DNA of 64,000 bases from an uncultured Bacteroidota bacterium (GCA_937124965.1 CAKZLB010000076.1:1-64000), one strand, 5' to 3'. Shown: positions 1 to 9,563, numbered from the stretch's first letter. Made by a program: numbers and translations. Notes: a model not told the origin generated them from the sequence alone.

Positions 1-43
1 ATGCTACTCCTAGAGCTGCAACTGCAAATAATTTTCTTTTCAT
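1..43 (-). CDS. N-terminus of a probable secreted protein, cut by the window edge
   Basis: Reading leftward from an ATG at 43-41, the first 14 codons encode MKRKLFAVAALGVA, which has the basic start and hydrophobic core of a Sec signal peptide. The reading frame is open to the window edge, so the rest of the gene lies to the left. About 620 bases without a convincing gene precede it, so it probably has its own promoter. Nothing can be said about function. The call rests only on the signal-peptide look of 14 residues. Confidence 0.5.
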   Translation of the reverse strand, partial: MKRKLFAVAALGVA

Positions 44-321
44 TCGTAATAGTATTTTTTAGTAGAAGTCCGAATGAGTAATTCGTTATATCAAAGGAGA
101 AATAAATCATGCGAACTTGTGCTAGAGGAGTTCCAAACGATGTGCCAAAACGCGGCATGCCGCTACCAAAAATCGCTACAACGCAGTAATAGCAGTACTT
201 CTACCATAAAATCATTTCGTGCCAAAAAAGAGCAAACACTTCAAATATGTTTCATAATGGGAATCATTATTCATATTGAGACTGCTTGATGGATATTAGA
301 ATGGGTTTAGTTTAATAAGTC

Positions 322-339
322 GTCGGTGAGAACACCGAC
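322..339 (-). repeat. REP-like hairpin (GTCGGTG/CACCGAC stem)
   Basis: The sequence is GTCGGTG-AGAA-CACCGAC, a perfect 7-bp stem with a 4-nt loop. Read on the minus strand it is preceded by CCGCTCAA, a variant of the ACGCC lead seen at other copies. It belongs to the family found at 44220-45212 and around the transposase at 51540-52091. Confidence 0.8.
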
Positions 340-356
340 TTGAGCGGAGATAGTTC

Positions 357-374
357 GTTGGTGAAAACACCAAC
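357..374 (-). repeat. REP-like hairpin with compensated stem change
   Basis: The sequence is GTTGGTG-AAAA-CACCAAC. Compared with the family consensus both arms have changed at the same pair (C-G to T-A), so the 7-bp stem stays perfect. The minus-strand lead contains ACGC further upstream. The paired change supports the hairpin itself being the conserved property. Confidence 0.75.
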
Positions 375-422
375 TCGGGCCGCGTGGGTTTTGACTCGAC
401 AAGTCAATTACAATTTGCCTTT

Positions 423-440
423 GTCGGTGTTCTCACCAAC
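423..440 (+). repeat. REP-like hairpin, one arm mutated
   Basis: The sequence is GTCGGTG-TTCT-CACCAAC. The orientation is opposite to the two copies at 322 and 357, and one stem pair is mismatched. The upstream bases TGCCTTT resemble the usual lead. Confidence 0.65.
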
Positions 441-611
441 TCGAACGGGCGTTATGTCTTGATTTGATATGTTGTTCTAACCAAGGACGCCACGCCTAGT
501 GTAACACCATTTTGTGGATTAATCTTCAGTATGTTCAAACCTACCACTTAACCCAGAAATTAAACACCGCTCATTAGTGAATAAAAATATGTTAATCTCA
601 ACCATGTTTAC

Positions 612-642
612 AAAAAAAGAGCCTGGATAATATCCAAGCTCT
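612..642 (-). terminator. Rho-independent terminator of the M16 peptidase gene
   Basis: On the minus strand AAAGAGC...TGGATA pairs with TATCCA...GCTCTTT and is followed by a T run. It lies about 27 bases downstream of the stop codon of the leftward peptidase gene. Confidence 0.8.
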
Positions 643-668
643 TTGACTTTTATTCGTTATTGAGACTA

Positions 669-3497
669 TTATTCTGTTTCAATTACTTTTATCTTACCAT
701 ACCCAAGCTTCTCTAATCCTGGTTTAACCTTGTACGCATGTCCAACAACAATAAATATCATATGCTCAGGTTCGATATATTTAGAAGCTAATTGATTTAC
801 TTCATCCTTTGTTAATGCGTTAATAATTTTAATCTGCTCATCTTTATAACCAACAGGAAGATTGTTTTCTACAATATCAGCAAGGAAGCCTAATTTCTGA
901 CGAGGAGTTTCATAATTTAGTGCTTGACTTAACAAAATAGAACTCTTTGTAAATGCCAACTCTTCATCTGTAATTCCACCTGTCTTAAAGCCTTTTAGTT
1001 CTTTCATTACTTCCATAATTGAACTATCGGTCGCTTCTTTTTTGATGTTTCCACTAAAAGTGTAATTACCATAGTATCTATTTCCACCAAAATTGGCACG
1101 TGCACCGTAGGTGTATCCTTTATCTTCGCGAAGGTTAAGGTTTATACGACTACTAAATGCCGACCCAAGGGTAAAGTTCATAACATTAGATTTGAAATAA
1201 TCTCCATTATAATCATACTTCAATGAAGGATATCCTGCAATAATCAAAGACTGAGGAGCATATGGCTTATCAACTAAAATAATCGTCGTTTCTTCTGGCT
1301 TATTTGGTGCAGGCAATTCAGGAATTGTCACATTCTTATTTTTCCAATTCTTTAAGAAGTCTAACTTGCCTATTATCTCTTCTTGAGAAACTGGTCCTAA
1401 AATCGACAAGCTAGCAACGTTCGGAGAATAAAATCGTTCGTAAAAGCTTTTACAATCACCTACTGAAATTTTTGAAACGCTTTTAAAATCTCCAGATGAA
1501 GACTCGGAAAGAATGCTTTTTCCATAAATAGCTTTGTTAAAATTAATGGAAGCTAAATAATTTGGATTCGATTTTCTATTATTAATTGATTCCAATACTT
1601 GCTTTTTAATACGTTGGAAGTCTTTATCGTCCAATCGTGGGCTTTCCAAAGACTCTTTAAGAATTTTTAAAGTTGCGTCTAAGTTGTCCTTAAATGACTC
1701 TACGTAAATAGATGTAGTAGTTGTTCCGCTTCCATAAGAAATTGTACTTCCCAATAAATCGAGTGCTGCACTATACTCCTCTGATGTCATAGAAGCAGTT
1801 CCCTCATTCATCAACGCAGCAGTAAGAGATGCAGTTCCTGAATTTATTTTCTTATCGGCTTCCAACAAATGTCCTCCTTCAATTTGGAAGTACAGATATA
1901 CCTTTTTAAGGTCTGTCGCCTTTGAACCAATAATTTCTAAACCGTTATCAAATTTTTGACGGTAGTAATCTGGTACTTTAATTGACTTTACTGGGGCAGC
2001 TTTAGGCTGAACTGATCTGTCGAAATCATCTACTGGTGGATTGTATGTCAAACCATTATATTGAGCGTCAATCACTTTAGGTTGACCTGCATGTGGGTTT
2101 ACACTTTTAGATCCCTCATCATCTCCTTCTTTTGGAGCCTGACGAGAAACGGTTAAAATTACCGCTTTTTTGTTTAAGATATACCTTCTAAACACGCGCA
2201 TGATGTCCTCTTTAGTAACTTCATCATAACGTGCAATTTCATCATTTAAGTTGTACCCATTACCTTTCATCATATTCCATGTAGCTAAAAGAGTAGCCTT
2301 ACTTGAAACTGAATTAACTTGGTCAACGAGATATGTTCTGTAACTCATCTTCGTCGCTTTCAATTCTTCATCAGAAACGCCTTTTTCATTAAATTCTTTC
2401 AGCACCTCGTTGATCTTTTCTTCAACTTGGTTGAAATCCATTCCCATGTATCGAGCAATTACTCGGATACTAAAGAAACCCGCCAATTCTAATGCGTTGT
2501 TATTAGATCCAGCCTGAACAGCTTCTTCTGATTTTACAAATTTCTTGTACAACAACGAGTTGTTACTTCCTCCTAAAATTCTACCTAACAAGCTCAAAGC
2601 AGCTTCATCTTTGTGATATTCAGGTACCGTTGGAAAATTCATCACCGTCATAGGTAAATAAATATTATCCGTCATTGGTACATATTTATTTACTGGTAAA
2701 ATTGTCTGTGGTGCGCGTTGAGCTCTTACTTCTGGGCACTTATTAATCGTACCATAGTATTTGTCAACCCATTTTTTTACTTCCTCTGGATTCACATCAC
2801 CAGAAACCACTAATGTTGCGTTATTTGGACCATACCATCTTAAAAAGAAGTTTCTCAGGTCTTCAAATTTAGCGTCATCTAAATCATCCACGTATCCAAT
2901 TGGTGTCCATTCGTATGGGTGATTGGGATAAAGACTTTTGAACAACACCTCGTTCACCATACCATAAGGCTGGTTGTCGTAACGTTGTCTTTTTTCGTTC
3001 TTTACAGCGTCGCGTTGATTATTGAATTTTTCTTCAGTGAAACCATCTAAATGCGTTCCCATTCTGTCCGCTTCTAACCATAGAAGTGTTTCAGTTAGGT
3101 TACTTGGAGCCGTGTTGATATAAACAGTTTTGTCAAAAGATGTATATGCGTTATTTGTTCCCCCTGCTTCACTAATTATTTTAAAATGCTCTTCATCTTC
3201 AACATTCTTTGAGCCCTGGAACATCATATGCTCAAAAAAGTGAGCAAATCCACTGTTTCGTGCACTTTCACGAGCCGATCCCACATGATACGCTACCTGA
3301 ACGTGTACGATTGGATCACTATGATCTTCGTGAATAATAAGTGTTAAATCGTTTTTGGTATGCTTAAATTTTTGATACGGAATAATGTTTTCATCAACAT
3401 TACCTTTTACTTCTTCAACCAGCTCATACTGGCCAAAAGACGTATTTACAAAAAGCACCGCTAGAATTGACAGCGCTAGAACTTTGATCTTCTTCAT
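669..3497 (-). CDS. M16 family zinc metallopeptidase, two-domain, secreted
   Basis: The 942-residue protein begins with a signal peptide (about residues 1-22), so it acts in the periplasm or envelope. The inverted zinc-binding motif HFFEH is at residues 86-90, with the third ligand expected at E168 within NEKRQRYDNQPYG. This is an intact catalytic site of the pitrilysin/insulinase family. The second half (roughly residues 510-940) is the related M16 domain without a zinc motif, as usual in fused M16 peptidases. Such enzymes degrade peptides in a closed chamber formed by the two halves. The gene stands alone with its own terminator. The substrate cannot be predicted. Confidence 0.92.
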   Translation of the reverse strand: MKKIKVLALSILAVLFVNTSFGQYELVEEVKGNVDENIIPYQKFKHTKNDLTLIIHEDHSDPIVHVQVAYHVGSARESARNSGFAHFFEHMMFQGSKNVEDEEHFKIISEAGGTNNAYTSFDKTVYINTAPSNLTETLLWLEADRMGTHLDGFTEEKFNNQRDAVKNEKRQRYDNQPYGMVNEVLFKSLYPNHPYEWTPIGYVDDLDDAKFEDLRNFFLRWYGPNNATLVVSGDVNPEEVKKWVDKYYGTINKCPEVRAQRAPQTILPVNKYVPMTDNIYLPMTVMNFPTVPEYHKDEAALSLLGRILGGSNNSLLYKKFVKSEEAVQAGSNNNALELAGFFSIRVIARYMGMDFNQVEEKINEVLKEFNEKGVSDEELKATKMSYRTYLVDQVNSVSSKATLLATWNMMKGNGYNLNDEIARYDEVTKEDIMRVFRRYILNKKAVILTVSRQAPKEGDDEGSKSVNPHAGQPKVIDAQYNGLTYNPPVDDFDRSVQPKAAPVKSIKVPDYYRQKFDNGLEIIGSKATDLKKVYLYFQIEGGHLLEADKKINSGTASLTAALMNEGTASMTSEEYSAALDLLGSTISYGSGTTTTSIYVESFKDNLDATLKILKESLESPRLDDKDFQRIKKQVLESINNRKSNPNYLASINFNKAIYGKSILSESSSGDFKSVSKISVGDCKSFYERFYSPNVASLSILGPVSQEEIIGKLDFLKNWKNKNVTIPELPAPNKPEETTIILVDKPYAPQSLIIAGYPSLKYDYNGDYFKSNVMNFTLGSAFSSRINLNLREDKGYTYGARANFGGNRYYGNYTFSGNIKKEATDSSIMEVMKELKGFKTGGITDEELAFTKSSILLSQALNYETPRQKLGFLADIVENNLPVGYKDEQIKIINALTKDEVNQLASKYIEPEHMIFIVVGHAYKVKPGLEKLGYGKIKVIETE

Positions 3498-3586
3498 CTA
3501 CTATACTAATGTTTTGGCCAAAAATACGACAGCCAATTTTAGTATACCTATTGATTCGATAAAAAACCTATTTCTTCGTTGTAATC

Positions 3587-4864
3587 TTATTCGTAGGAAA
3601 TCCAGGCGGATGGAATTCCATGGCTTTTTGCATACCCTAATAACTTAACCGCTTCAGGTCTCAATTTCGTTGCATAAATACCAACTCGATAAAATCCATT
3701 AGGCTGTGGTAGTATTCGAACATTGTCATAGTCCTTTGAAATCAATTGAGCAGAATTCTCAGCTAAACTGCGATCTTTAGTAGAAATCGCAATGACGTAG
3801 AATGACAACTCTTCGCCAGATTGTTTATATGTCGGAGTTTGAGAATCAGCAGTATTGGCCATTCCTTCATCATTCACTTTGTCGTCTATTTCGGGAACAT
3901 CAGGAACATCAACATATTTCTTTTCATCAACCTCAGTTTTCTTTTTTACTATTGGATTTTCTTTAACTGGAACTGGTGTCTCTGTTAATGGCTCTGTCTT
4001 GCGATCATCTGTCATTACAATTGGTTCAGAATAAATCACTTCAATTACTTGATTTTGGGAAAGATTGTATACATCTGATTTTAAAACAAGTAACATCTGT
4101 TCCAAATCATCAATCAGTCGGTTTATAGAATCTTGATATTCTAGAGAAATGCTATTTTTTGCTGAACTTGGACAACCGTCTAACGAAGAATCTCCCGCAA
4201 CATCGGGGCATTTATCGTTTAGATCTGCAACACCGTCAAAGTCCGAATCCTTAAGTTCTTTTGGAAAGGATGGTTTTACCGTTGACTTACGACCAATTGC
4301 TTGACTAAACCCTAGCCTATATTGCATGTGGGTTTCATACTCTCCGTTTAACTGCTGATTTAGTGCTGTTGAAAGTACCACTTTTGATTTATCTCCAAGT
4401 CTAAAATTAACACCAACTCCATATTCGTTGCTCGTAACCATTGGTTTTAGCCCCATCTTCTTGTAAGCAGATAAATAATTAAAATTGTATCCAAACGATA
4501 AAAAGGGAGAAACAAAAGCATCGGTTGGCAGCCATTTGCCATTATTAAAGTTAAATAAAAAGTCAATATCCCAACCTAATAGATATGATTTCCGAATGAG
4601 CTTATTTTCTTTTGTTTGATTTAATAAAAACCCATTTGAAATACCACTTGACACAGACCAACTTCGACTCAAATATCTGTTGTAAGAAATACGCAAACTT
4701 TGAGAAAGCGACGAATCAAAACTTGTGATTTTATTATCTAATAAACGAACGTTGTAATCGTGAAAGTCCTGATTGATCCCAAATCCATTTTTGAATTCTG
4801 AGGTTTGGGTATATCCCAAACTAGGAGCCAAAATTATCAAAAATAGAATGTACAATCGGTTCAT
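3587..4864 (-). CDS. Envelope protein: beta-barrel-like N-terminus, TSP3 repeat, SPOR-like C-terminus
   Basis: A signal peptide ending near GYTQ is followed by about 170 residues of alternating aromatic strands typical of a small outer-membrane barrel. Near residues 206-232 there is a calcium-binding thrombospondin type 3 repeat (DSDFDGVADLNDKCPD). A proline- and lysine-rich linker follows, and the last 70 residues (YVIAISTKDRSLAENSA onward) resemble a SPOR peptidoglycan-binding domain. The usual OmpA domain found after TSP3 repeats is absent, and the SPOR-like domain would supply the wall contact instead. The barrel is inferred from strand pattern only. Confidence 0.65.
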   Translation of the reverse strand: MNRLYILFLIILAPSLGYTQTSEFKNGFGINQDFHDYNVRLLDNKITSFDSSLSQSLRISYNRYLSRSWSVSSGISNGFLLNQTKENKLIRKSYLLGWDIDFLFNFNNGKWLPTDAFVSPFLSFGYNFNYLSAYKKMGLKPMVTSNEYGVGVNFRLGDKSKVVLSTALNQQLNGEYETHMQYRLGFSQAIGRKSTVKPSFPKELKDSDFDGVADLNDKCPDVAGDSSLDGCPSSAKNSISLEYQDSINRLIDDLEQMLLVLKSDVYNLSQNQVIEVIYSEPIVMTDDRKTEPLTETPVPVKENPIVKKKTEVDEKKYVDVPDVPEIDDKVNDEGMANTADSQTPTYKQSGEELSFYVIAISTKDRSLAENSAQLISKDYDNVRILPQPNGFYRVGIYATKLRPEAVKLLGYAKSHGIPSAWISYE

Positions 4865-5032
4865 CAGAGTTGTGTATTTATTAAGTCTTTAACAAAGCTA
4901 TTTGATTCTCAATGTTTTACTAAAATACGATGGAAGCAGTTTCAAACAAACGTAATTCAAAGACTAAAATTATATACACTAAACCACAAGTTTGGTACCA
5001 CCCGGGCAAACGATAATTTTCTGGCTTCGTCG

Positions 5033-5458
5033 TTACCCCTCGAACCCGATTTTATTATGGCCACCATCACAATACGGTTTGTTTTGGCTGGCACCACATC
5101 TGCAGAATGCTGTAATGTTTTCTTTCATCTCGACTTCTCCATTGGAATTTGTAACCTCCACAGAACCATGGCAAAGCAGTGGTCCATTTGGTCGAACTTG
5201 AATTTTAGTATATTCTACAGGGTTCTTCGTAGCATTTTCAGATATGTTCTCTTCAAAACTTAGGGCACCAGATGGACATAGTTTTATTTGGGCACGCAAT
5301 TCGTCGGCATTGGCATTTTCTGGACTAAGCCAAGGTTTCTCATTCGGTTTGTAAACGTTTGGAAGTGCTTTTACACACTCACCCGCATGAATACACTTCG
5401 CAGGTTGCCAAACAATAGTAATGTCACCAGCATCATATCGTTTTGTAATATCTTTCAT
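5033..5458 (-). CDS. Fused Fer4_19 ferredoxin-like / CDGSH iron-sulfur protein
   Basis: The 141-residue protein joins two small Fe-S modules. Residues 5-70 match the mono-cluster Fer4_19 (YjdI-like) domain, with C22, C28 and C61 (KLCPSGAL). Residues 95-137 are a CDGSH-type domain with C119, C121, C130 and H134 in CRCGASQNKPYCDGGH, the usual 3Cys-1His set for a 2Fe-2S cluster. It is soluble, with no signal peptide. The likely role is electron transfer or Fe-S/redox sensing. It is the last gene of a leftward run, next to pirin, a protein also linked to redox state. Confidence 0.88.
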   Translation of the reverse strand: MKDITKRYDAGDITIVWQPAKCIHAGECVKALPNVYKPNEKPWLSPENANADELRAQIKLCPSGALSFEENISENATKNPVEYTKIQVRPNGPLLCHGSVEVTNSNGEVEMKENITAFCRCGASQNKPYCDGGHNKIGFEG

Positions 5459-5476
5459 AATTAGGGTAAAAATACA

Positions 5477-6367
5477 CTATTCAATGTAATAATCATCGGG
5501 TTCAAACTCCTCAATTAAGATCCCCATACGACCTAATTGAGAATCACGCATGGCCTCCATTATCTCGGTTTGATTGTTCATTACAAATGGCCCATAATGT
5601 TCGATTTTTTCACCAATTGGCTCACCACTAAAAATAATAAATCGGGTATCAAAAACAGCTTTAATAGTTACACTGTCTCCATCGTGATTCATGGTAACAA
5701 TCTGCTTATTAAATATCGTAGTACCATTTATTTCTAGCTCTCCATCTAATAAATAGATTACCGTATTATGCGACCTCGGAATAGTATACAACTGAGACCC
5801 GTTTCGATTTAATGAACAACGTAATAGAATTAGCGGGCTAATTGTTGGAGCAGGACCAACTTTGCCTCCATACGATCCGGCGACAACAACTATTTTTCCC
5901 GTCTCGGATTCAATCACTGGAGTTTCGTCAAATGAAATGGCCTTATATTGTGGGGTCGTCATCTTTAAACGGGCAGGAACATTGACCCAAAACTGAATTA
6001 TTTCGATTTCACCACCTTGACTGGCAAGTTCTTTCGTATGTCGTTCGCTATGTGTTACACCTCTCCCAGCAAACATCCACTGAGTTCCACCCTCTTCCAC
6101 TGTTTGTTTGTTTCCTAAAGAATCTCTGTGAACAACATTTCCTTTGTACACAAATGTAATTGGACAAAATCCACGATGCGGGTGTGGACCAATACCAACG
6201 TCATTTTCACGTTGTTTTGGCAACACAATGGAATGCATATGATGAATTAAAATAAAAGGATCGCAGTATTGAAGAGACGGTTGAGGTAATGGTTGGTTAA
6301 TTAAGTGTCCACCCATATCCACTTTAGATGAGGAATAAATCTGATTTATGCTCTTTTCAGAAGTCAT
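5477..6367 (-). CDS. Pirin family protein
   Basis: The protein contains the pirin metal-site block: HPHRGF, then HRDS, then QWMFAGRGVTHSE. This gives the expected His, His, His and Glu ligands of the N-terminal cupin. A C-terminal cupin half follows. Pirins bind iron and act as redox-sensitive regulators or quercetinase-like dioxygenases; which applies here is unknown. A longer frame starts at 6394, but ATG at 6367 (MTSEKSINQ) reduces overlap with the upstream SRPBCC gene to 11 bases and is preferred. Confidence 0.9.
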   Translation of the reverse strand: MTSEKSINQIYSSSKVDMGGHLINQPLPQPSLQYCDPFILIHHMHSIVLPKQRENDVGIGPHPHRGFCPITFVYKGNVVHRDSLGNKQTVEEGGTQWMFAGRGVTHSERHTKELASQGGEIEIIQFWVNVPARLKMTTPQYKAISFDETPVIESETGKIVVVAGSYGGKVGPAPTISPLILLRCSLNRNGSQLYTIPRSHNTVIYLLDGELEINGTTIFNKQIVTMNHDGDSVTIKAVFDTRFIIFSGEPIGEKIEHYGPFVMNNQTEIMEAMRDSQLGRMGILIEEFEPDDYYIE

Positions 6368-6866
6368 ACATTTCTGAAGTAATATGTAAACCAATCTCTG
6401 GTTCTGGTGGAGGGAATAATTGATTTAATATCTTTTCACGATGCTCAAATACTTGATGTAATCGTTTTTTTAGAAAGACTCTATTAGTTAACTCACCCCA
6501 AAAACCAAAAGGCATTTCGTAGTGAAGTTCATCACGCAAAAAAACAGAACCATTATATGTAATTACGGTGTGTTTATGTCTCCATTTTTTGAAAGGTCCT
6601 TTTATTTGCTCATCTACAAAGTAATCATTGTTTTTGACCTCCGTAAACTCTGCGACCCAACGAACCGAAATAAACGACAACGGCTTCATTATATAAGTAG
6701 CTTTCATTCCTTCGATTACTCGATCGTATGGATCTTTTGAAACAAGTTTTCCTCCCATACCATCGGGCGTTAGAAATTCTAAATTCGATGGATTACTGAT
6801 AAAATCCCACAACTGTTGGTGTGAAGTGTGGACTTGAACATCTCGTAGTATATTGTATTTTGCCAT
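6357..6866 (-). CDS. SRPBCC-family ligand-binding protein
   Basis: The 169-residue soluble protein looks like a START/Bet v1-type cyclase-like fold: a START-like opening (VQVHTSHQQLWDFISNPSNL), repeated strands with WR.. and VKNNDYF, and a C-terminal helix (FEHREKILNQLF). Similar bacterial proteins bind hydrophobic ligands and are often annotated as cell division inhibitor SulA-like or cyclase/dehydrase-like. It overlaps the start of the pirin gene, so the two are probably co-transcribed. No catalytic role can be assigned. Confidence 0.7.
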   Translation of the reverse strand: MAKYNILRDVQVHTSHQQLWDFISNPSNLEFLTPDGMGGKLVSKDPYDRVIEGMKATYIMKPLSFISVRWVAEFTEVKNNDYFVDEQIKGPFKKWRHKHTVITYNGSVFLRDELHYEMPFGFWGELTNRVFLKKRLHQVFEHREKILNQLFPPPEPEIGLHITSEMYDF

Positions 6867-6868
6867 AG

Positions 6869-7453
6869 TTAGTCGTTTATTATGTAGATAAAAACGGACT
6901 TGCCATCATCCAAGAAAGCAAAGTAATATTTGATTCGTTTTACAAGAAACAAACGACCGTTTTTCAATATTTCTTTCGTCTCAACGAAACCGTACTCTTC
7001 TTCCACATTTTTAGAAGTGCTAATTGCAAGAACGTAGGTTAAACGCTCATTTAACTTATCTGCAATTTTTAGTGAGTCCGATACTTGCGTGAATTTTTTA
7101 TTTTTAAGAACCTGAATTAAATCAGCACGCGATTTGGCTGAAAGCTCTACCAACGACACTGAACTATACCCTGCTCCTTCTTCATTGTCAATCCAAGTGT
7201 CCGCAAACTTGTAATCTCCGTCCGTAGGAAATTGGGTTCCTGTCGCAACTAAATAATGGCGCTCATAGAGACCATAAGGCTTATAAACCCCATTAACTAA
7301 TCCGACTGACAATAAAATAAAGCCAGAAATGACAAGAATAAGCGACCATTTTGGCTTATTATTTTTTCGAAGAAATCGTATTAAAGCAATCGACGAACCC
7401 AATAGAATAGCGAATCCAAGGATAAGCGGGAATACGTACATTAGTTTTTGCAT
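6869..7453 (-). CDS. Membrane protein of unknown function
   Basis: Two predicted membrane helices lie in the first 60 residues (MYVFPLILGFAILLGSSIAL and WSLILVISGFILLSVGLVNG). A soluble domain of about 130 residues rich in beta-like segments follows. No known family was recognised. The gene sits 2 bases upstream of the SRPBCC gene in the same direction, so it probably shares its transcript. Confidence 0.55.
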   Translation of the reverse strand: MQKLMYVFPLILGFAILLGSSIALIRFLRKNNKPKWSLILVISGFILLSVGLVNGVYKPYGLYERHYLVATGTQFPTDGDYKFADTWIDNEEGAGYSSVSLVELSAKSRADLIQVLKNKKFTQVSDSLKIADKLNERLTYVLAISTSKNVEEEYGFVETKEILKNGRLFLVKRIKYYFAFLDDGKSVFIYIIND

Positions 7454-7476
7454 AGTGGATTAACAGAGAAGCAAAG

Positions 7477-8109
7477 TTACACCGTTAATTTTTTCTTTAT
7501 TAAATGACTAATCTGTTCTGCTTTGTCAACAACCATAAAATGCCCGGCATTTTTTAAGATAATTGTCTTTGAATCTCTTTTAGGAGGCAATACTCGATCT
7601 GCTTGACCGCCAATTTTCAACACGTTCGTTGCAGGAGATTGGTTGTCCCACTTCATAATTTGTCTAACCGCCCATTTTGTAAATGGAACATCCACATCAT
7701 CCAGAATATAGCTAAGTAATTCAGTGTTTTTCGTTCCAAAAAACCACGCCGCTACCGGACGAGGAACCTCCATAAAGCCATTGGGTATAAGTCGAGTTGC
7801 ATTCAACGTGCCGACCATTCTAAACCACCACGGTAGACCTTTACGAGTTTCTGCAGATGACACTAAAATGGTGTGCGCTGGGTTTATAAACTTACACATT
7901 TCCGTCGCCAACATTCCGCCAAAACTAAGACCAACAAGGGCAAAGGGCTCTGAGGTATCGATTTGTTGAGAAAGGCGAAGTGCATACGAATTTAGTGATT
8001 CATCAGGTTGAGGATCGATCCAGCGAACATGAACAACTTCAAATGGGACGTCTAAAAACTGAAACGCTCGCTCGTCTGCTCCTAACCCACTGATTGCGTA
8101 AATTTTCAT
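7477..8109 (-). CDS. Alpha/beta hydrolase
   Basis: The start MKIYAISGLGADERAF matches the first strand and oxyanion region of small alpha/beta hydrolases. The nucleophile elbow is GLSFGG, with Ser as nucleophile. The catalytic His is probably in NAGHFMVV near the C-terminus, preceded by the acid in ADRVLP. ATG at 8109 is chosen because the six extra residues of the longer frame add nothing. The substrate is unknown. Confidence 0.8.
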   Translation of the reverse strand: MKIYAISGLGADERAFQFLDVPFEVVHVRWIDPQPDESLNSYALRLSQQIDTSEPFALVGLSFGGMLATEMCKFINPAHTILVSSAETRKGLPWWFRMVGTLNATRLIPNGFMEVPRPVAAWFFGTKNTELLSYILDDVDVPFTKWAVRQIMKWDNQSPATNVLKIGGQADRVLPPKRDSKTIILKNAGHFMVVDKAEQISHLIKKKLTV

Positions 8110-8151
8110 ACTTCGTTGAAGCTGCAAAGATGTATCGTTAATTTAGAATTG

Positions 8152-9558
8152 TCAATATTTTTGTTTTGCCGATAACCACTTTTGGTTTAATCGTTTGACT
8201 GGGAGATTAACGACTCTAAAAGTCACTGCCTTTCGACTATTTCTGAATCGTTCGCTAATTCTGTCATGACGGCTATAAGGAAGATCATACTTATTTATTG
8301 CATACTCATTCCGAGCATTATCAAGAGAAGTAAAGATTAAATCATAGGTTTGAATGAAGGCATTCAGAGAAACCGTATCACCGTAATTTAAATACAATGT
8401 GGATTGATTTGTATCAATCTTTTGATTAAGATATTTTATTAGCTCTGATTTCGAAAATTCCTGTTCATTAAGAGTCCATAATTGATCATTTGTTATGTGA
8501 AGTGTGTCTCTAACAAAACGCTCATCTTCTTTTCTAACGGGTAATAATTCCAAATTCGAATCAAAATAGTAATATGGATAATAGATGCGCAAAATTCTAG
8601 AAGGAGTCTTTGAAATATTGTCGGACCGGTTTACTGCAAATCCAATTTTATTTACTTCAGATTTTAAAACTTCCTCTACGACTTTATTAACTTCTGACAT
8701 TAAGACATTTTTGTCAACTGCTAAAATTGCAGTCAGATATTGTCTAGTATACTCATGGTGGGAGCTAGAATTTGTTTTCAAGAACGATTTCACTTCTTCC
8801 AGTGAAATTCGTGTGTTGAAGACACTGATTACAGTTGTATCAACTAATTCGTCCTTTTGAACATAAATCCTATAAGTCCAGCTTCTTTTTACAACTCTAT
8901 CATAATTTTTAGCAATTGGATAATTCAAATCATAGTTCAATTGCGGTGCTCGCTCTTTAATACGTTCATCCATTTTAGTTGTATTTATTGGACTCCATAA
9001 ACTTAGAATTATTGATGACACACCCACCAATACAAGCGATGCAAGCATTTTTCGCACACCCTTTTTACCTAACATTCGATTAATCCCAACCCAGCTGTTT
9101 AGAAAGACAACAAGGGATATTAGTACGACGATAAGAAACGTATGAGAGCCAAGGTTATTTATCAATTCAGGGCCCAAAGCGTAATACATAAACCCGATTG
9201 TGATTGCTACTTTGAACAAAAAAAACAGGGAATACCAAGTTAAGTTAGTTTGATTGTTTAATGAATAACGTAATAAGTAACGATGGTTTATTGTCTTACG
9301 ATTAATCTTGGACAGCAAAATTTGCATAAATACTGCATGACCGAAAATCATGGAATAAGCAGCGAAAACAAAGTTTCTTGAAAAACTATTACTTGAATCT
9401 AAAATCCAATAATCGAGCTGATGTATTAACGACGCTTGCCTAAAGGCCTCGAATACGACAAACAAAAAAGCATAAAGCGCAATCCCAAACCCTAACCCGA
9501 ACATCAAAGAAATGATTGTCCAACGGCGGTTCTGAAAAAGGTCAATTTTGATTCGCAT
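8152..9558 (-). CDS. Multi-pass membrane protein with large soluble C-terminal half, unknown function
   Basis: The 468-residue protein has about five hydrophobic helices in the first 190 residues, including FGLGFGIALYAFLFVVFEAF and FLIVVLISLVVFLNSW. A soluble charged region of about 270 residues follows, presumably on one side of the membrane. No known domain was recognised. It lies 5 bases downstream of the RDD gene in the same direction, suggesting co-expression. Confidence 0.5.
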   Translation of the reverse strand: MRIKIDLFQNRRWTIISLMFGLGFGIALYAFLFVVFEAFRQASLIHQLDYWILDSSNSFSRNFVFAAYSMIFGHAVFMQILLSKINRKTINHRYLLRYSLNNQTNLTWYSLFFLFKVAITIGFMYYALGPELINNLGSHTFLIVVLISLVVFLNSWVGINRMLGKKGVRKMLASLVLVGVSSIILSLWSPINTTKMDERIKERAPQLNYDLNYPIAKNYDRVVKRSWTYRIYVQKDELVDTTVISVFNTRISLEEVKSFLKTNSSSHHEYTRQYLTAILAVDKNVLMSEVNKVVEEVLKSEVNKIGFAVNRSDNISKTPSRILRIYYPYYYFDSNLELLPVRKEDERFVRDTLHITNDQLWTLNEQEFSKSELIKYLNQKIDTNQSTLYLNYGDTVSLNAFIQTYDLIFTSLDNARNEYAINKYDLPYSRHDRISERFRNSRKAVTFRVVNLPVKRLNQKWLSAKQKY

Positions 9559-9563
9559 GCGAT

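Larger units (their letters stand above)
44..668. other. Non-coding stretch with REP-like hairpins and a terminator
   Basis: No convincing gene was found here. A 71-codon open frame at 74-289 has low-complexity, signal-free protein and is not called. The stretch holds three hairpins of the GTCGGTGTTTTCACCGAC family (322-440) and a terminator (612-642) for the leftward M16 peptidase gene. Confidence 0.6.

Noticed and set aside
74-289. 71-residue open frame near the left edge
   Set aside because: Ser/Gln-rich, no signal or domain, and it lies in the hairpin-bearing non-coding stretch.
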